Shown: piece by piece, positions 52,491 to 60,919 of the stretch
Position numbering within the stretch: position 1 is the first letter of the stretch
Layout: the number at the start of each line of letters is the position of its first letter
Assembly: GCA_028291515.1 (NCBI GenBank)
Contig: JAQGHU010000039.1
Span: forward strand, 62,001-126,000
From: Schlesneria sp.
GTDB lineage: Bacteria; Planctomycetota; Planctomycetia; Planctomycetales; Planctomycetaceae
Direction: 5' to 3'
DNA length: 64,000 nt
Program-made: the position numbers and the translations under genes
The notes under the pieces: generated by a model
What the model saw: only the letters and a program-made list of their open reading frames with translations
What the model was told of the DNA's origin: nothing
Databases searched by the model: none

Positions 52491-52829
52491 CTATTCGTCG
52501 CTTTCCTTTAATGGCAAATCGCTAATTCTCGGGGCGCCCTTGTGATCCTGTATCTTTTCCTTGTACTTGCGCAACTGCTGTTCCATCTTGTGCAGTGCCA
52601 AGTCAAATGCTGTCGTCGCTTCGTTATCTGTTTCCGTCGCCACCAGATCGTGGCGGTGTTCGGCATCAACTAGGATTTCGACGGTCGTCTTTCCATTCGT
52701 GAAATCAATCGTCACGGTAATCGAGGTCAGTCGATCAAAATAGGTCAGCAGCTTCTCTGCCTTCTTGGACATGTATTCCTGAGTGCTGGAACTAACGCTT
52801 CCATGTCGGCATGTGATCGCAACTTGCAC
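52491..52829 (-). CDS. hpf: Ribosome hibernation promoting factor HPF (short form)
   Basis: The start is decided by a strong Shine-Dalgarno (AGGAGAAGG) seven bases before the GTG at 52829, and by the family N-terminus (VQVAITCRHGSVSSSTQEYM). The longer open frame to 52886 is not credible. 112 residues. Conserved blocks: KKAEKLLTYFDRLTSITVTID, TTVEILVDAEHRHDLVA, AFDLALHKMEQQLRKYKEKI. The protein binds the 30S decoding site and inactivates ribosomes in stationary phase. It lacks the C-terminal dimerisation domain of the long form. It is the first gene of the PTS operon. Confidence 0.92.
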   Translation of the reverse strand: MQVAITCRHGSVSSSTQEYMSKKAEKLLTYFDRLTSITVTIDFTNGKTTVEILVDAEHRHDLVATETDNEATTAFDLALHKMEQQLRKYKEKIQDHKGAPRISDLPLKESDE

Positions 52830-53212
52830 CGAAACCTTCTCCTCTCGACTCGTTGACCCCGACCGATCATCGGTCGGCCTGGGCACTTTGACAATTCGCC
52901 CCGATTGTAGATCCCGTTAAGGCTCCGTCAATCGGCCACCACGATAGTCTAAACCTGTATCATCGCAAAAAGATACGTTCCCTCTGCAGATTTCGAGACT
53001 GTAAGTCCCGATACTGCAAGTCTATCATGACTTCCCGCCAATGGAAACTTGGCGAAGTCGCTAGAACCCGAAAACCCGTGAACGCCACGGCTCCCCTCAG
53101 AGGCAGCAGCCTGTGTTGCTGGAATAATCGGAACCGCTCAGGTGGCCAAATAGATCAACAGTGGTCGATTTATCAGCGCCCACGGCGATCAATAGCCAGC
53201 CATCGGGGTCGT
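52830..53212. other. Intergenic region upstream of hpf
   Basis: 383 bases between the hpf start and the stop of the lipoprotein gene, both on the minus strand. No gene, strong hairpin or clear promoter was seen. The operon promoter for hpf-ptsN-ptsH-ptsI should be in here; the region contains a few A/T-rich tracts but no box I would defend. Confidence 0.4.
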
Positions 53213-53569
53213 TCAGCGAAAATCGAAGTCGGATGAGTTATCCGCAACTTTCGTTTCCGTGGCGAGATTCGGATCAGTCAGAGGCAACGCGGCATCCATC
53301 TTCTTCGGAGCCTGATTGCCAGTATTCGCTTTGGCATCGCTCAAGCCCAATGCCTCAAGACGCGTCTTCGCGCTCTTATCCAGATTAACAGCACGATAGG
53401 CCGGGCCATCGGATTTCGGTTTGCGTCCCTTCAATTCCAGGCCGAACCAAGGCATCCTCGATGTACTGTCAATAGACATGCTTTTGCTCCCGACAGCACA
53501 ACCGCTGGCGGCAACAGATACGCACAAACCTAAGCAGGCAGCGAGGCGAAGTCTCAAAAGCGATGTCAT
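53213..53569 (-). CDS. Small lipoprotein, function unknown
   Basis: The ATG at 53569 (AGGG upstream) opens MTSLLRLRLAACLGLCVSV with lipobox AASGC. About 118 residues. The mature chain is polar and probably mostly unfolded (LDKSAKTRLEALGLSDAKAN, NLATETKVADNSSDFDF). No family recognised. It is divergent from the VWA protein gene. Conservation in relatives would be needed to confirm it is real, but the signal and lipobox are good evidence. Confidence 0.6.
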   Translation of the reverse strand: MTSLLRLRLAACLGLCVSVAASGCAVGSKSMSIDSTSRMPWFGLELKGRKPKSDGPAYRAVNLDKSAKTRLEALGLSDAKANTGNQAPKKMDAALPLTDPNLATETKVADNSSDFDFR

Positions 53570-53868
53570 CACCAGCCCTCTCCCAAATAACACGGCAGGC
53601 AGGAACACCTTCCGCGTGCTCAAGCTCTGCCTGTCTTGGGGCTCATATCAGGAATTCAGCATCTGGTGAAGACCATATTTTAGACGTTGTGACGCCGCCA
53701 CTCTGCGAAATCGCATCTCAATTCCTTAGAGGTAGATAGGCGCGACGAACGGCGAAATCGACATTTCTCGGGAATATGCCGTCGTCGGCGCGCGTCATGA
53801 TAGTGGCGAGCGTTCGCTTGCCATTGTCATTTCGCATTCCAAAGGCTCCAAATCTAAGGAAGGTTGCG

Positions 53869-55452
53869 ATGCGCGCTCTCTTCGCCTTGAAGACGGAATC
53901 CATAGTTCTATTGGTCATCGCATCACTCATTTGCGGCTGTGCGGAATTGAAATCGCCAAGCAGCGAAGCACCGATAGAGGCGATGCCTCGAACTATCGCC
54001 AACCCGACTGGCGAACTTTCACCGCCCGAGGGTTCGGAAACTTACGCCCACGTGATCGAGAACGGAATCCTGCCCGTCGTTGATCATCCGCTTTCGACAT
54101 TCTCTATCGATACGGACACCGCGTCCTACTCCAACATTCGGCGATTCCTTGTGCAGGGCCAACTTCCTCCGTCGGATGCGGTGCGGATCGAGGAATGTCT
54201 GAACTATTTCTCCTATGACTACCCTCCTCCAGACGGTGACGCACCGTTTTCGATCCATGCCGAAGTTGCCGGGTGCCCCTGGAATCCCGCTCATCGTCTG
54301 GCAAAGCTCGGCATTCAGGGACGTGCGGTTTCGAACGAACAGCGCCCTGCCGCGAATCTGGTATTCCTGCTGGATGTCTCAGGTTCGATGAATCACCCCA
54401 AGAAGCTGCCGCTCCTTAAAGAGTCGATGCGACTACTGGTCGAACAGCTCGGCGAAAGCGATCACATCGCGATTGTTGTTTATGCCGGTGCCGCAGGAAT
54501 GGTCCTGCCATCAACCTCGGCCTCGCAAGCGAAAAAGATCGGCGACGCCATCGATCAGTTACAAGCGGGTGGCTCAACCAATGGAGCGATCGGCATCACG
54601 CTGGCATACCAGATCGCCGTCGAAAACATGGTCCCCAATGGCATTAACCGCGTCATCCTCTGTACGGACGGCGACTTCAATGTCGGGATCACCGATCGCA
54701 GTCAGTTGACCAGGCTTATCGAAGACAAAGCTCAATCGGGGGTCTTCCTCAGCGTCCTCGGCTTTGGGATGGGGAACATCAAAGATGACACGATGGAAGG
54801 ATTGGCTGATCGAGGCAACGGAAATTACGCCTACATCGACAGCTTCAATGAAGCCAAGAAAGTCCTTGTCGATCAAGTATCCGGCACTCTGATCACGATT
54901 GCCAAAGACGTAAAAATCCAGGTGCATTTCAATCCCGCCCAAGTCGCAGGGTATCGCCTGATCGGCTACGACAACCGCCGTCTCGCCAACAGAGATTTCG
55001 CCGATGACACCAAGGACGCCGGTGAAATTGGCGCGGGACATAGCGTGACAGCGTTCTACGAAATCGTCCCACCAATCCCTGACGCAGAAGCCGTCACGAA
55101 CCAGCCTTCAATCCCACGCAATGCTGGTAGCGAACTCTTCACCGTGAAACTGCGATACAAGCAACCGAACGATCACTCGAGCCAGGAGTCGCAGTTCGCC
55201 GTCACCGATCGAGGAACGTCATTCAACGAAGCAAGTAGCGACTTCCGGTTCGCCGCCGCCGTAACGCAGTTTGCGATGCTGCTCAAAAACTCCGCCCATC
55301 GCGGCCAAGCCACATTTGAGTCGACACTCGAACTGAAGGATTCCGCTCGCAACGACCCCAAAGGTTATCGAACAGAATTCTTCGAATTGGTGCGTCAGGC
55401 ACGAGGCCTTCGCAACAACTCAGCACCGCGGATCAATGTCCCGGCGGATTAG
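53869..55452 (+). CDS. VWA-domain lipoprotein, YfbK-like
   Basis: The start at 53869 follows AAGGAAGG and opens a lipoprotein signal (lipobox LICGC); the open frame from 53776 is rejected. 527 residues. Residues about 65-160 match the N-terminal vWF_A-type domain of YfbK-like proteins (FSIDTDTASYSNIRRFL, EECLNYFSYDYPPP). The VWA domain (about 160-335) has a complete MIDAS start DVSGSMN, then TNGAIGITLAY and CTDGDFNVGITD. The C-terminal part (350-525) is DUF3520-like (KDVKIQVHFNPAQVAGYRLI). Role in bacteria is unclear; surface or periplasmic binding with metal is likely. Confidence 0.88.
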   Translation: MRALFALKTESIVLLVIASLICGCAELKSPSSEAPIEAMPRTIANPTGELSPPEGSETYAHVIENGILPVVDHPLSTFSIDTDTASYSNIRRFLVQGQLPPSDAVRIEECLNYFSYDYPPPDGDAPFSIHAEVAGCPWNPAHRLAKLGIQGRAVSNEQRPAANLVFLLDVSGSMNHPKKLPLLKESMRLLVEQLGESDHIAIVVYAGAAGMVLPSTSASQAKKIGDAIDQLQAGGSTNGAIGITLAYQIAVENMVPNGINRVILCTDGDFNVGITDRSQLTRLIEDKAQSGVFLSVLGFGMGNIKDDTMEGLADRGNGNYAYIDSFNEAKKVLVDQVSGTLITIAKDVKIQVHFNPAQVAGYRLIGYDNRRLANRDFADDTKDAGEIGAGHSVTAFYEIVPPIPDAEAVTNQPSIPRNAGSELFTVKLRYKQPNDHSSQESQFAVTDRGTSFNEASSDFRFAAAVTQFAMLLKNSAHRGQATFESTLELKDSARNDPKGYRTEFFELVRQARGLRNNSAPRINVPAD

Positions 55453-55500
55453 ACCCAGGGAGTCATCAACCAAAGCCAGCGGACGAAAACGTCACTTCGA

Positions 55501-55818
55501 CTACGACCGCTGTGTCACTGCTTCTGCCGCAGGCTGGTTGACACCATTCTCAAACAGGTGCTGATACCCCGCGGCGTCCATGGCGGCTCGTTCGTGCTTC
55601 GACAGCCAGATCAGGAAACCGATCATCGCACTGAAGATCGAGCCGATGGCGAATAGCATGAAGAAGATGCTGTACATGTAAGCGCGTGGCTGCGGGTCGT
55701 CGGCCTCCAAGGCGAACTTGCACATCGGACAGGCCCAGACCTCAGACCCACAGATCGTGGCCCAGACCAAAGCAGCAGCCAAAAAACGAAGACAGCGAGC
55801 AACCATGACAACCCTCAT
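55501..55818 (-). CDS. Small exported CPMC protein of the oxidase cluster
   Basis: 105 residues. Starts at 55818, overlapping the DUF420 stop (ATGA), so it is translationally coupled. MRVVMVARCLRFLAAALV is a signal; the mature chain begins near ACPMCKFALEADDPQ, a Cys-x-x-Cys pair right after the cleavage site, followed by one membrane segment (YSIFFMLFAIGSIFSAMIGFLIW) and a short tail. The CPMC pair could bind copper or be a redox pair in copper delivery to the oxidase, by position next to SCO and DUF420. That is an inference. An alternative start at 55806 drops four residues. Confidence 0.7.
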   Translation of the reverse strand: MRVVMVARCLRFLAAALVWATICGSEVWACPMCKFALEADDPQPRAYMYSIFFMLFAIGSIFSAMIGFLIWLSKHERAAMDAAGYQHLFENGVNQPAAEAVTQRS

Positions 55819-56267
55819 CCAGCCGATGTCGGCCAATGGTACAGCAGGCCGTAGATGATAACGCCTGTTACAGAAACATAAACCCAAATCGGGAACGTGA
55901 TCCGAGCCAGCCGCCGATGCGCCACCCAATTCTGTCGCCACGCCCGCAGCAGCGTCACCAGAGCCATAAACGCAACTGGAACAGCCAGCAGGACATGGCT
56001 GATCAAGATCGTAAAGTAAATCGGCCGGATCAGGCCCGTGCCGACAAACTTTTTGCCACTTAAACCTGTGTAATGATGCAACGCCCCATGATAGACGAGG
56101 TAACAGATCAGAAAGACGACCGATGTCGTGAACGCTGAAATCATGGCATAGGCGTGTTGCTTGGGACGACGACGCTTGATCAGCACGTATCCCGTCAGCA
56201 ACAGCACCGTTGCCAGAGCGTTCAACGACGCATTCACGGTGGGAAGGACAGCGACCCAATCAGGCAT
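55815..56267 (-). CDS. DUF420 membrane protein
   Basis: 150 residues with four membrane segments (ATVLLLTGYVLI; AMISAFTTSVVFLICYLVYH; RPIYFTILISHVLLAVPVAFMAL; WVYVSVTGVIIYGLLYH). The pattern KRRRPKQHAYAM, HHYTG, and YFTILISHVLLA with RRLARITFPIWVYVS is that of DUF420 (CtaM/YozB-like) proteins, commonly encoded near heme-copper oxidase genes and thought to help assembly. Conserved His residues may ligate heme or copper. It overlaps the CPMC gene at its stop. Confidence 0.85.
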   Translation of the reverse strand: MPDWVAVLPTVNASLNALATVLLLTGYVLIKRRRPKQHAYAMISAFTTSVVFLICYLVYHGALHHYTGLSGKKFVGTGLIRPIYFTILISHVLLAVPVAFMALVTLLRAWRQNWVAHRRLARITFPIWVYVSVTGVIIYGLLYHWPTSAG

Positions 56268-56392
56268 GATTCCGTTTCAATCTAGTGCGGGTCGCACTTA
56301 CGTGTCGCGTTGAAACATGGGTTAGACACAGTGGGTCTTGGCTCGCGGGACGCCACAGTTAGATGGGATGCGTTCTAGATTGACAGGCATCA

Positions 56393-57205
56393 CTACTCGT
56401 CAGTTTTCTTCGAATCGTCGCCACCGTCCGACAGGCGCGTCGCCATCTTCTGGATCTCACGTCGCAACGCGGCGACGGCAGGCCCTTTTGTGGCATCGTA
56501 CTTTCCCTTCACGACACCTTTGTCATCGACCAGCATCATGTTGTTGGAATGGATGAATTCGAAGCCATACTGCTTCTTATCGTCATCCAGTTCCTGAACC
56601 GGCATCTTGAAACTGCCGTGGATCAGGCGATAGATATCGCGCTGATCGCCTCCCAGGAACATCCACTTGCTGAAGTCGGCTTTGAAGTTTTTGCCATACT
56701 GCTTCAGCACCTCCGGGGTATCACGCAGAGGATCGACCGTGACTGTGACCAATCGGAAGTCATAGTCTTTCAATTGATCCTGCAGTTCCCGCATCGAACT
56801 CGTGACCCGCGGACAGGTCGCAGCACAGTGCGTGAACACAAAGCAGACAACCCAGGGCTTCCCAAGCAGATCCGCCTTGGTCACCTTGTTGCCCTCGGTA
56901 TCAGTGAACGAGAAATCGGCGATTCCATCCTTGTCCCACGGCGACTCAGGATTCTCGCCGGGGAGAACGACTTTCGAATTCCCGTCCTTATCTGTCGTGA
57001 TCGTGATCTGCGGTTGTGACGGCTGGTTCTCTTCCGACGCTGTTTCGGCATCAGGTGGCGAGTTCGCAGCCGGTGCAACTGGCTTCTGTCGTGATATACC
57101 TAAAGCGGCCAACAGCAGGATCAGCCAAAACACATTGCCGATCCAGAACGCTGGCGTTTGAAAGAACGACTGCCGCTTTGGAACCTCTGCATGGAGTTGA
57201 TTCAT
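56393..57205 (-). CDS. SCO1/SenC-type copper chaperone
   Basis: 270 residues. An N-terminal membrane anchor (AFWIGNVFWLILLLAALG) is followed by a Pro/Gln-rich linker and a thioredoxin-like domain. The copper-binding motif is HCAATCPRV (Cys-x-x-x-Cys, about residue 125-129); the third ligand His is in FIHSNNMMLVDDKG (about 218). PWVVCFVFTHC and VTVDPLRDTPEVLKQYG are family marks. It likely loads CuA of the oxidase encoded upstream. It lies between the ABC transporter and DUF420 genes of the cluster. Confidence 0.92.
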   Translation of the reverse strand: MNQLHAEVPKRQSFFQTPAFWIGNVFWLILLLAALGISRQKPVAPAANSPPDAETASEENQPSQPQITITTDKDGNSKVVLPGENPESPWDKDGIADFSFTDTEGNKVTKADLLGKPWVVCFVFTHCAATCPRVTSSMRELQDQLKDYDFRLVTVTVDPLRDTPEVLKQYGKNFKADFSKWMFLGGDQRDIYRLIHGSFKMPVQELDDDKKQYGFEFIHSNNMMLVDDKGVVKGKYDATKGPAVAALRREIQKMATRLSDGGDDSKKTDE

Positions 57206-57296
57206 CTCTCACCTCAATACTCAGACCGCAATCTTGCCCGAGATCGCGGTATCATTCAAACAGCCAACCTCGTGAAATTGGCCAGGACTCAAAACA

Positions 57297-58151
57297 CTAT
57301 CTCGCATTCAAGACCGAACGCCGCCCCGTCATCCAGATGGCAATTCCGATGTAAACCGCGGCCGCAGCCACCGTCACCGTTAAGCATAACCACCACGGTG
57401 GCAAAGACTGAACCGCCGCCGGATTTGCTGTCATGATTCTACGCAGTCCGGCAACTCCGTACGTCAGTGGGTTGAGCCGAATGACCCAGGACAACCAGCC
57501 GGACTCACCCGGTGGAAAAAACGACCCCGACAGCAACCACATCGGCATCAGAAATACGCTCATGATCGCATGAAAACCATGCGTCGAATCCATCGGCCAG
57601 GCAATCAGATAACCGAGCGCCGTCAGCGAGAAACCAACCAGCGCCAGAAATCCGATCACCGCCAAGGCATTCTGCCAAGTCAGTCCCGTGTGTAACTCTG
57701 GGGCCAGTCCGACGAAGGCCAATGCGGGTCCAACCAACAAGAACAACATCGACTGCAACACAGCCAGAATCGTTCCTCCCAGCACTTTCCCCAGCACTAA
57801 GCTCGCACGGGGAATCGGTGCCACCAGCACCCCCTGCAGGAATCCCTCGCGACGATCTTCAATGATCGAGATCGTCGAATAGATCGCCGTAAACATCAGA
57901 ATCATCGCCGCCACACCGGGAAAAAAGTATTCCTGGTACGACATGTCGGCAGGCCCGCGGAACGATCCATTCAGCCCCGCACCAAACAAGATCCAGAACA
58001 GAATCGGCTGGCCTAGTGCCCCAACAACTCGAGTCCGCTGTCGAAAAAACCGAGTCAACTCGCGCTGCGCCAGAGTACAAACCGGCAACCACAATCCCGG
58101 CGCTGCCGAAACGCCAACCAGTCCCCTGGCCTCACTCGCATTGGCACTCAT
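57297..58151 (-). CDS. ABC-2 type transporter permease
   Basis: 284 residues, six membrane segments (LGQPILFWILFGAGL; GVAAMILMFTAIY; VLQSMLFLLVGPALAFVG; LAVIGFLALVGFSLTALG; IMSVFLMPMWLLSGSFF; LPPWWLCLTVTVAAAAVYIGIAIW). The family marks FFRQRTRVVGALGQP and MPMWLLSGSFFPP are visible. The start overlaps the stop of the ATPase gene (ATGA), so the two are a coupled pair. Located inside the oxidase operon between subunit IV and SCO; a role in exporting a cofactor or lipid for oxidase assembly, as with NosFY for nitrous oxide reductase, is an inference. Confidence 0.88.
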   Translation of the reverse strand: MSANASEARGLVGVSAAPGLWLPVCTLAQRELTRFFRQRTRVVGALGQPILFWILFGAGLNGSFRGPADMSYQEYFFPGVAAMILMFTAIYSTISIIEDRREGFLQGVLVAPIPRASLVLGKVLGGTILAVLQSMLFLLVGPALAFVGLAPELHTGLTWQNALAVIGFLALVGFSLTALGYLIAWPMDSTHGFHAIMSVFLMPMWLLSGSFFPPGESGWLSWVIRLNPLTYGVAGLRRIMTANPAAVQSLPPWWLCLTVTVAAAAVYIGIAIWMTGRRSVLNAR

Positions 58152-59125
58152 TGCGCTTCCTCCGAATCTTCTTCGAAGCGATGGCCGGTCCGAGCGATAA
58201 ACACGTCTTCGAGTGTCGGCTTCGAGAGCACGACCGATGAGATCTCGGGAAATGCGACGACCAGATCTCGCAACACTTCGTGCCCCGCCTCATGTTCAAT
58301 TCGCAACTCGTGGTCAACCAGCTTCGATGTCAGCCCAAACTTGCCAAAGATACGAGTCGCCAATTCCTCGGGTTGCGGAGCACGAATCCGCAGACAGTCG
58401 CCACCAACCGATTGTCGCAGCGCCTCCGGCGCCCCTATCGTGACGAGTCGACCCCGATCCAGAATTGCCAAGCGGTCACAATGTTCGGCTTCGTCCATCA
58501 GGTGCGTCGTCACTAGGATCGTGACTTGCTGTACGTCCCGCAGTTGCTGCAAATGATCCCACAGCAATCGTCGCGCCCCGGGATCCAGTCCCGTGCTGGG
58601 TTCGTCCAGCAACAGCAGACTCGGTGCGTGCAGCAAACTCTTGGCAATCTCGACCCTCCGCTTCAGCCCACCCGATAAGGTGTCCACGCGTTGTTGAAAG
58701 TGACCGCTCAAACCGAAATGCTCAGTTAATTCGACGATCCGCTGGCGAGCCCCACTTCCATAGAGGCCATAGAGATGAGCCTGATGGCGTAGGTTTTCGG
58801 CGACTGTCAACTTGCCATCGAGACTGGGTGATTGGAACGTGACACCAATCCGGGATCGGACGGCTGCCTGATGCAACCCCACGTCACAGTCCAGGATCTG
58901 CACAGTGCCTGACTGAACCGGCAACAGCGTCGCCATCAGTCGAAATAAAGTCGACTTGCCACCGCCATTTGGCCCCAGCAGTCCGAAGATTTCGCCAACT
59001 TGAACCGAGAACGAAACACCTGCCAACGCCTGACGAGTGCCGTAATGATGCTCCACATCGCGGATCACGACTGCAGCATCGTCGTCGCTCGTAGCAGAAA
59101 GTGGCATCGGCAACTCGTGAGTCAT
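58148..59125 (-). CDS. ABC transporter ATP-binding protein
   Basis: 325 residues from the ATG at 59125; ATG 59107 is another candidate, and upstream frame to 59422 runs antisense through subunit IV and is rejected. Walker A GPNGGGKST, Q-loop TFQSPSLDG, signature LSGGLKRRVEIAKSLLH, Walker B LLLLDEPSTGLDPGARRLLW and H-loop ILVTTHLMDEAEHCDRLAIL are all present. A C-terminal domain of about 90 residues is as in DrrA/NodI-type ATPases. Partner is the ABC-2 permease at 57297. Confidence 0.93.
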   Translation of the reverse strand: MTHELPMPLSATSDDDAAVVIRDVEHHYGTRQALAGVSFSVQVGEIFGLLGPNGGGKSTLFRLMATLLPVQSGTVQILDCDVGLHQAAVRSRIGVTFQSPSLDGKLTVAENLRHQAHLYGLYGSGARQRIVELTEHFGLSGHFQQRVDTLSGGLKRRVEIAKSLLHAPSLLLLDEPSTGLDPGARRLLWDHLQQLRDVQQVTILVTTHLMDEAEHCDRLAILDRGRLVTIGAPEALRQSVGGDCLRIRAPQPEELATRIFGKFGLTSKLVDHELRIEHEAGHEVLRDLVVAFPEISSVVLSKPTLEDVFIARTGHRFEEDSEEAQ

Positions 59126-59195
59126 AGAAAACCGAAGCCCGGCATAAGCCGGGCTTCCTGAGTCACTTCGGCAATGTGTGAATTGGCGCCGGTCT

Positions 59196-59639
59196 TTAGT
59201 GGTGCTTTTCTGCTTCAGCCTTGTGACCCGCATCGTGACTATCGCCGTGCCCGTGACTGTCACCGCCGGCGGCCTTCGCCGCCTCTTGCGCTTCGTACTC
59301 TCGAATCTGCGGAGCGGTCGGCACGTAGTAGTGAGTCCCAATATCAGGGGTGAGTGCGAAAGGAATCGTCGCAGCAAGAATGAAGGTCGGTGCCAGCAAC
59401 AGATATTTCCAAGTTCGTTCAAACTTCAGATGCATGAAAATCAACAACACGCAGAGCGCCTTGCAGACAGCGACAGACAGCACGACTCCAACCAGCAACG
59501 CCCGATTCGGAATGTGAATCAAATCGGCCATGATCGAAATCAGCGTGAAAGCACACAACGCCAGGAAGATCGAAAAATAGAGCTTCCCGTGCGAATGATA
59601 TTCATGGTCATGCGTCGCGTCGTGCGCGTGATCGGACAT
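59196..59639 (-). CDS. ctaF: Cytochrome c oxidase subunit IV
   Basis: 147 residues. Three membrane segments (LYFSIFLALCAFTLISIMADL; LLVGVVLSVAVCKALCVLLIFMH; YLLLAPTFILAATIPFALTPDIG) match the bacterial caa3 subunit IV family (CtaF/CoxD). N- and C-termini are His-rich (MSDHAHDATHDHEYHSHG; SHGHGDSHDAGHKAEAEKHH), which is odd for the family and may bind metal. It follows subunit III and precedes the ABC ATPase. Confidence 0.88.
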   Translation of the reverse strand: MSDHAHDATHDHEYHSHGKLYFSIFLALCAFTLISIMADLIHIPNRALLVGVVLSVAVCKALCVLLIFMHLKFERTWKYLLLAPTFILAATIPFALTPDIGTHYYVPTAPQIREYEAQEAAKAAGGDSHGHGDSHDAGHKAEAEKHH

Positions 59640-59722
59640 CTCTCAAACTCCTTTGGGCAACGCTTGCTTCGGTCGCCCAATCCACTGCCAAACAGGTCTG
59701 ACCCTAATCGCGATCGTCGAGA

Positions 59723-60844
59723 CTAGATGATGTAAATCAACGGGAACAGGAAGATCCAGACAAGATCCACAAAGTGCCAGTACAGGCCAATGTTCTCGAC
59801 AAACGTGGCGTCGTCCAGGCACAGCTTGCTCCCCTTCTTCAGGACGAGAGCAAACATGATCAATCCGACAATGACGTGGATCGCGTGGAAACCAGTCATC
59901 AGAAAATAGATGGACGCAAACAAGTTTCCGTACAGAATCGGGTGAGCTGGCTGCAATGACAACAGCATTGGCTTCAGTGCTGCATCATTCTTCAACGCCT
60001 CGACCTTGTCATTCACTTCGTGCAGTGTCACAGGAGCGACCGCGCCATCCGCATTCAGATAGTCCTTCAACTCCTTCAATGTCCCTGCGTCGATTTCCGC
60101 TTTGTGATCAGTCTTCCAGGCGTCATACTTCTTCTTCCATTCTTCGTTCGATTCGTCCCTCGTCCGGTACTGATCGAACAACGATTGCGGGAATCCCAAC
60201 GACCAACTGTTTCGAACATGTTCTTTCATGTCGACGTATTCGGTGTAAAGCCGATCCAGCGCCGTCTTGTCGGCAAGTTCCTGCTTCTCGGCTGCGGTGG
60301 CGTCAGCCTTACCCTTCAACTTCGCGATGTCAGCGTCCAACTCAGTCTTTTGATCTTCGCGCTTTGTAATCTTGGGGTAAGTCGCATTCAGCTTCGCATC
60401 GACGATGTTGCCATATTGGTGGACGACTTTGTCCATCGCCTGCTTGTCGTTTTCAGGGATATGCCCAGGCAGAATGTCGTGCTCGAACTTGCCCGTGTAC
60501 TCGTAAGATTTAATCCCGAGGAACAGCACGCCCAGCAGTAAAGTCCACAGCATGAACTGCCACGCCTTGGCAAATTTCTGCGCCAGAATGGAATCGTGAG
60601 CCACCACGACGAAGTAGCTGGAAAGAATCAGCACGAACGTGTTGATACCACCTGCTGCAATCGAAATGTGCGTGACATGCACATCCGTCGGCCAGCCGGG
60701 CGAACCCATTCTCAGCACGATGTACGTGCCGATAAAGGCCGTGAAAAACATGATCTCGGTGCCCAGAAACAACCACATCCCGAGTTTCGAGTTCGGGATC
60801 GCGATGCCCATCTTCAGGGGCGTCTTGGCTTGATGCGTCATCAT
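59723..60844 (-). CDS. ctaE: Cytochrome c oxidase subunit III with a large charged insert
   Basis: The start is uncertain: ATG 60844 ([13 protein letters not shown], taken here, 373 residues) or TTG 60895. The N-terminal half has [21 protein letters not shown], then three membrane segments ending LGIKSYEY; the C-terminal half has the expected [20 protein letters not shown] and [18 protein letters not shown]. Between them, where the family has only a short loop, about 170 residues (nucleotides about 59942-60484) are hydrophilic and rich in Lys, Glu, Asp and Ala, with heptad-like stretches ([19 protein letters not shown]). The insert would lie at one membrane face. The conserved Glu of the proton-channel region in GTEIMFF is present. 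Confidence 0.9.
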   Translation of the reverse strand: MMTHQAKTPLKMGIAIPNSKLGMWLFLGTEIMFFTAFIGTYIVLRMGSPGWPTDVHVTHISIAAGGINTFVLILSSYFVVVAHDSILAQKFAKAWQFMLWTLLLGVLFLGIKSYEYTGKFEHDILPGHIPENDKQAMDKVVHQYGNIVDAKLNATYPKITKREDQKTELDADIAKLKGKADATAAEKQELADKTALDRLYTEYVDMKEHVRNSWSLGFPQSLFDQYRTRDESNEEWKKKYDAWKTDHKAEIDAGTLKELKDYLNADGAVAPVTLHEVNDKVEALKNDAALKPMLLSLQPAHPILYGNLFASIYFLMTGFHAIHVIVGLIMFALVLKKGSKLCLDDATFVENIGLYWHFVDLVWIFLFPLIYII

Positions 60845-60919
60845 GTCGATCGTTTCCGCCGTCTCTAAACTTTTCAGAATCTTATGTTCAAGCAAACTCA
60901 GCCAAAGGCTCCGAAACCG

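Noticed and set aside
53718-54002. 94-codon minus-strand open frame at the VWA gene start
   Set aside because: Antisense to the VWA lipoprotein signal and its ribosome site; no features.
59126-59422. N-terminal extension of the ABC ATPase to 424 residues
   Set aside because: It would overlap subunit IV in another frame of the same strand; the ABC domain starts after ATG 59125.
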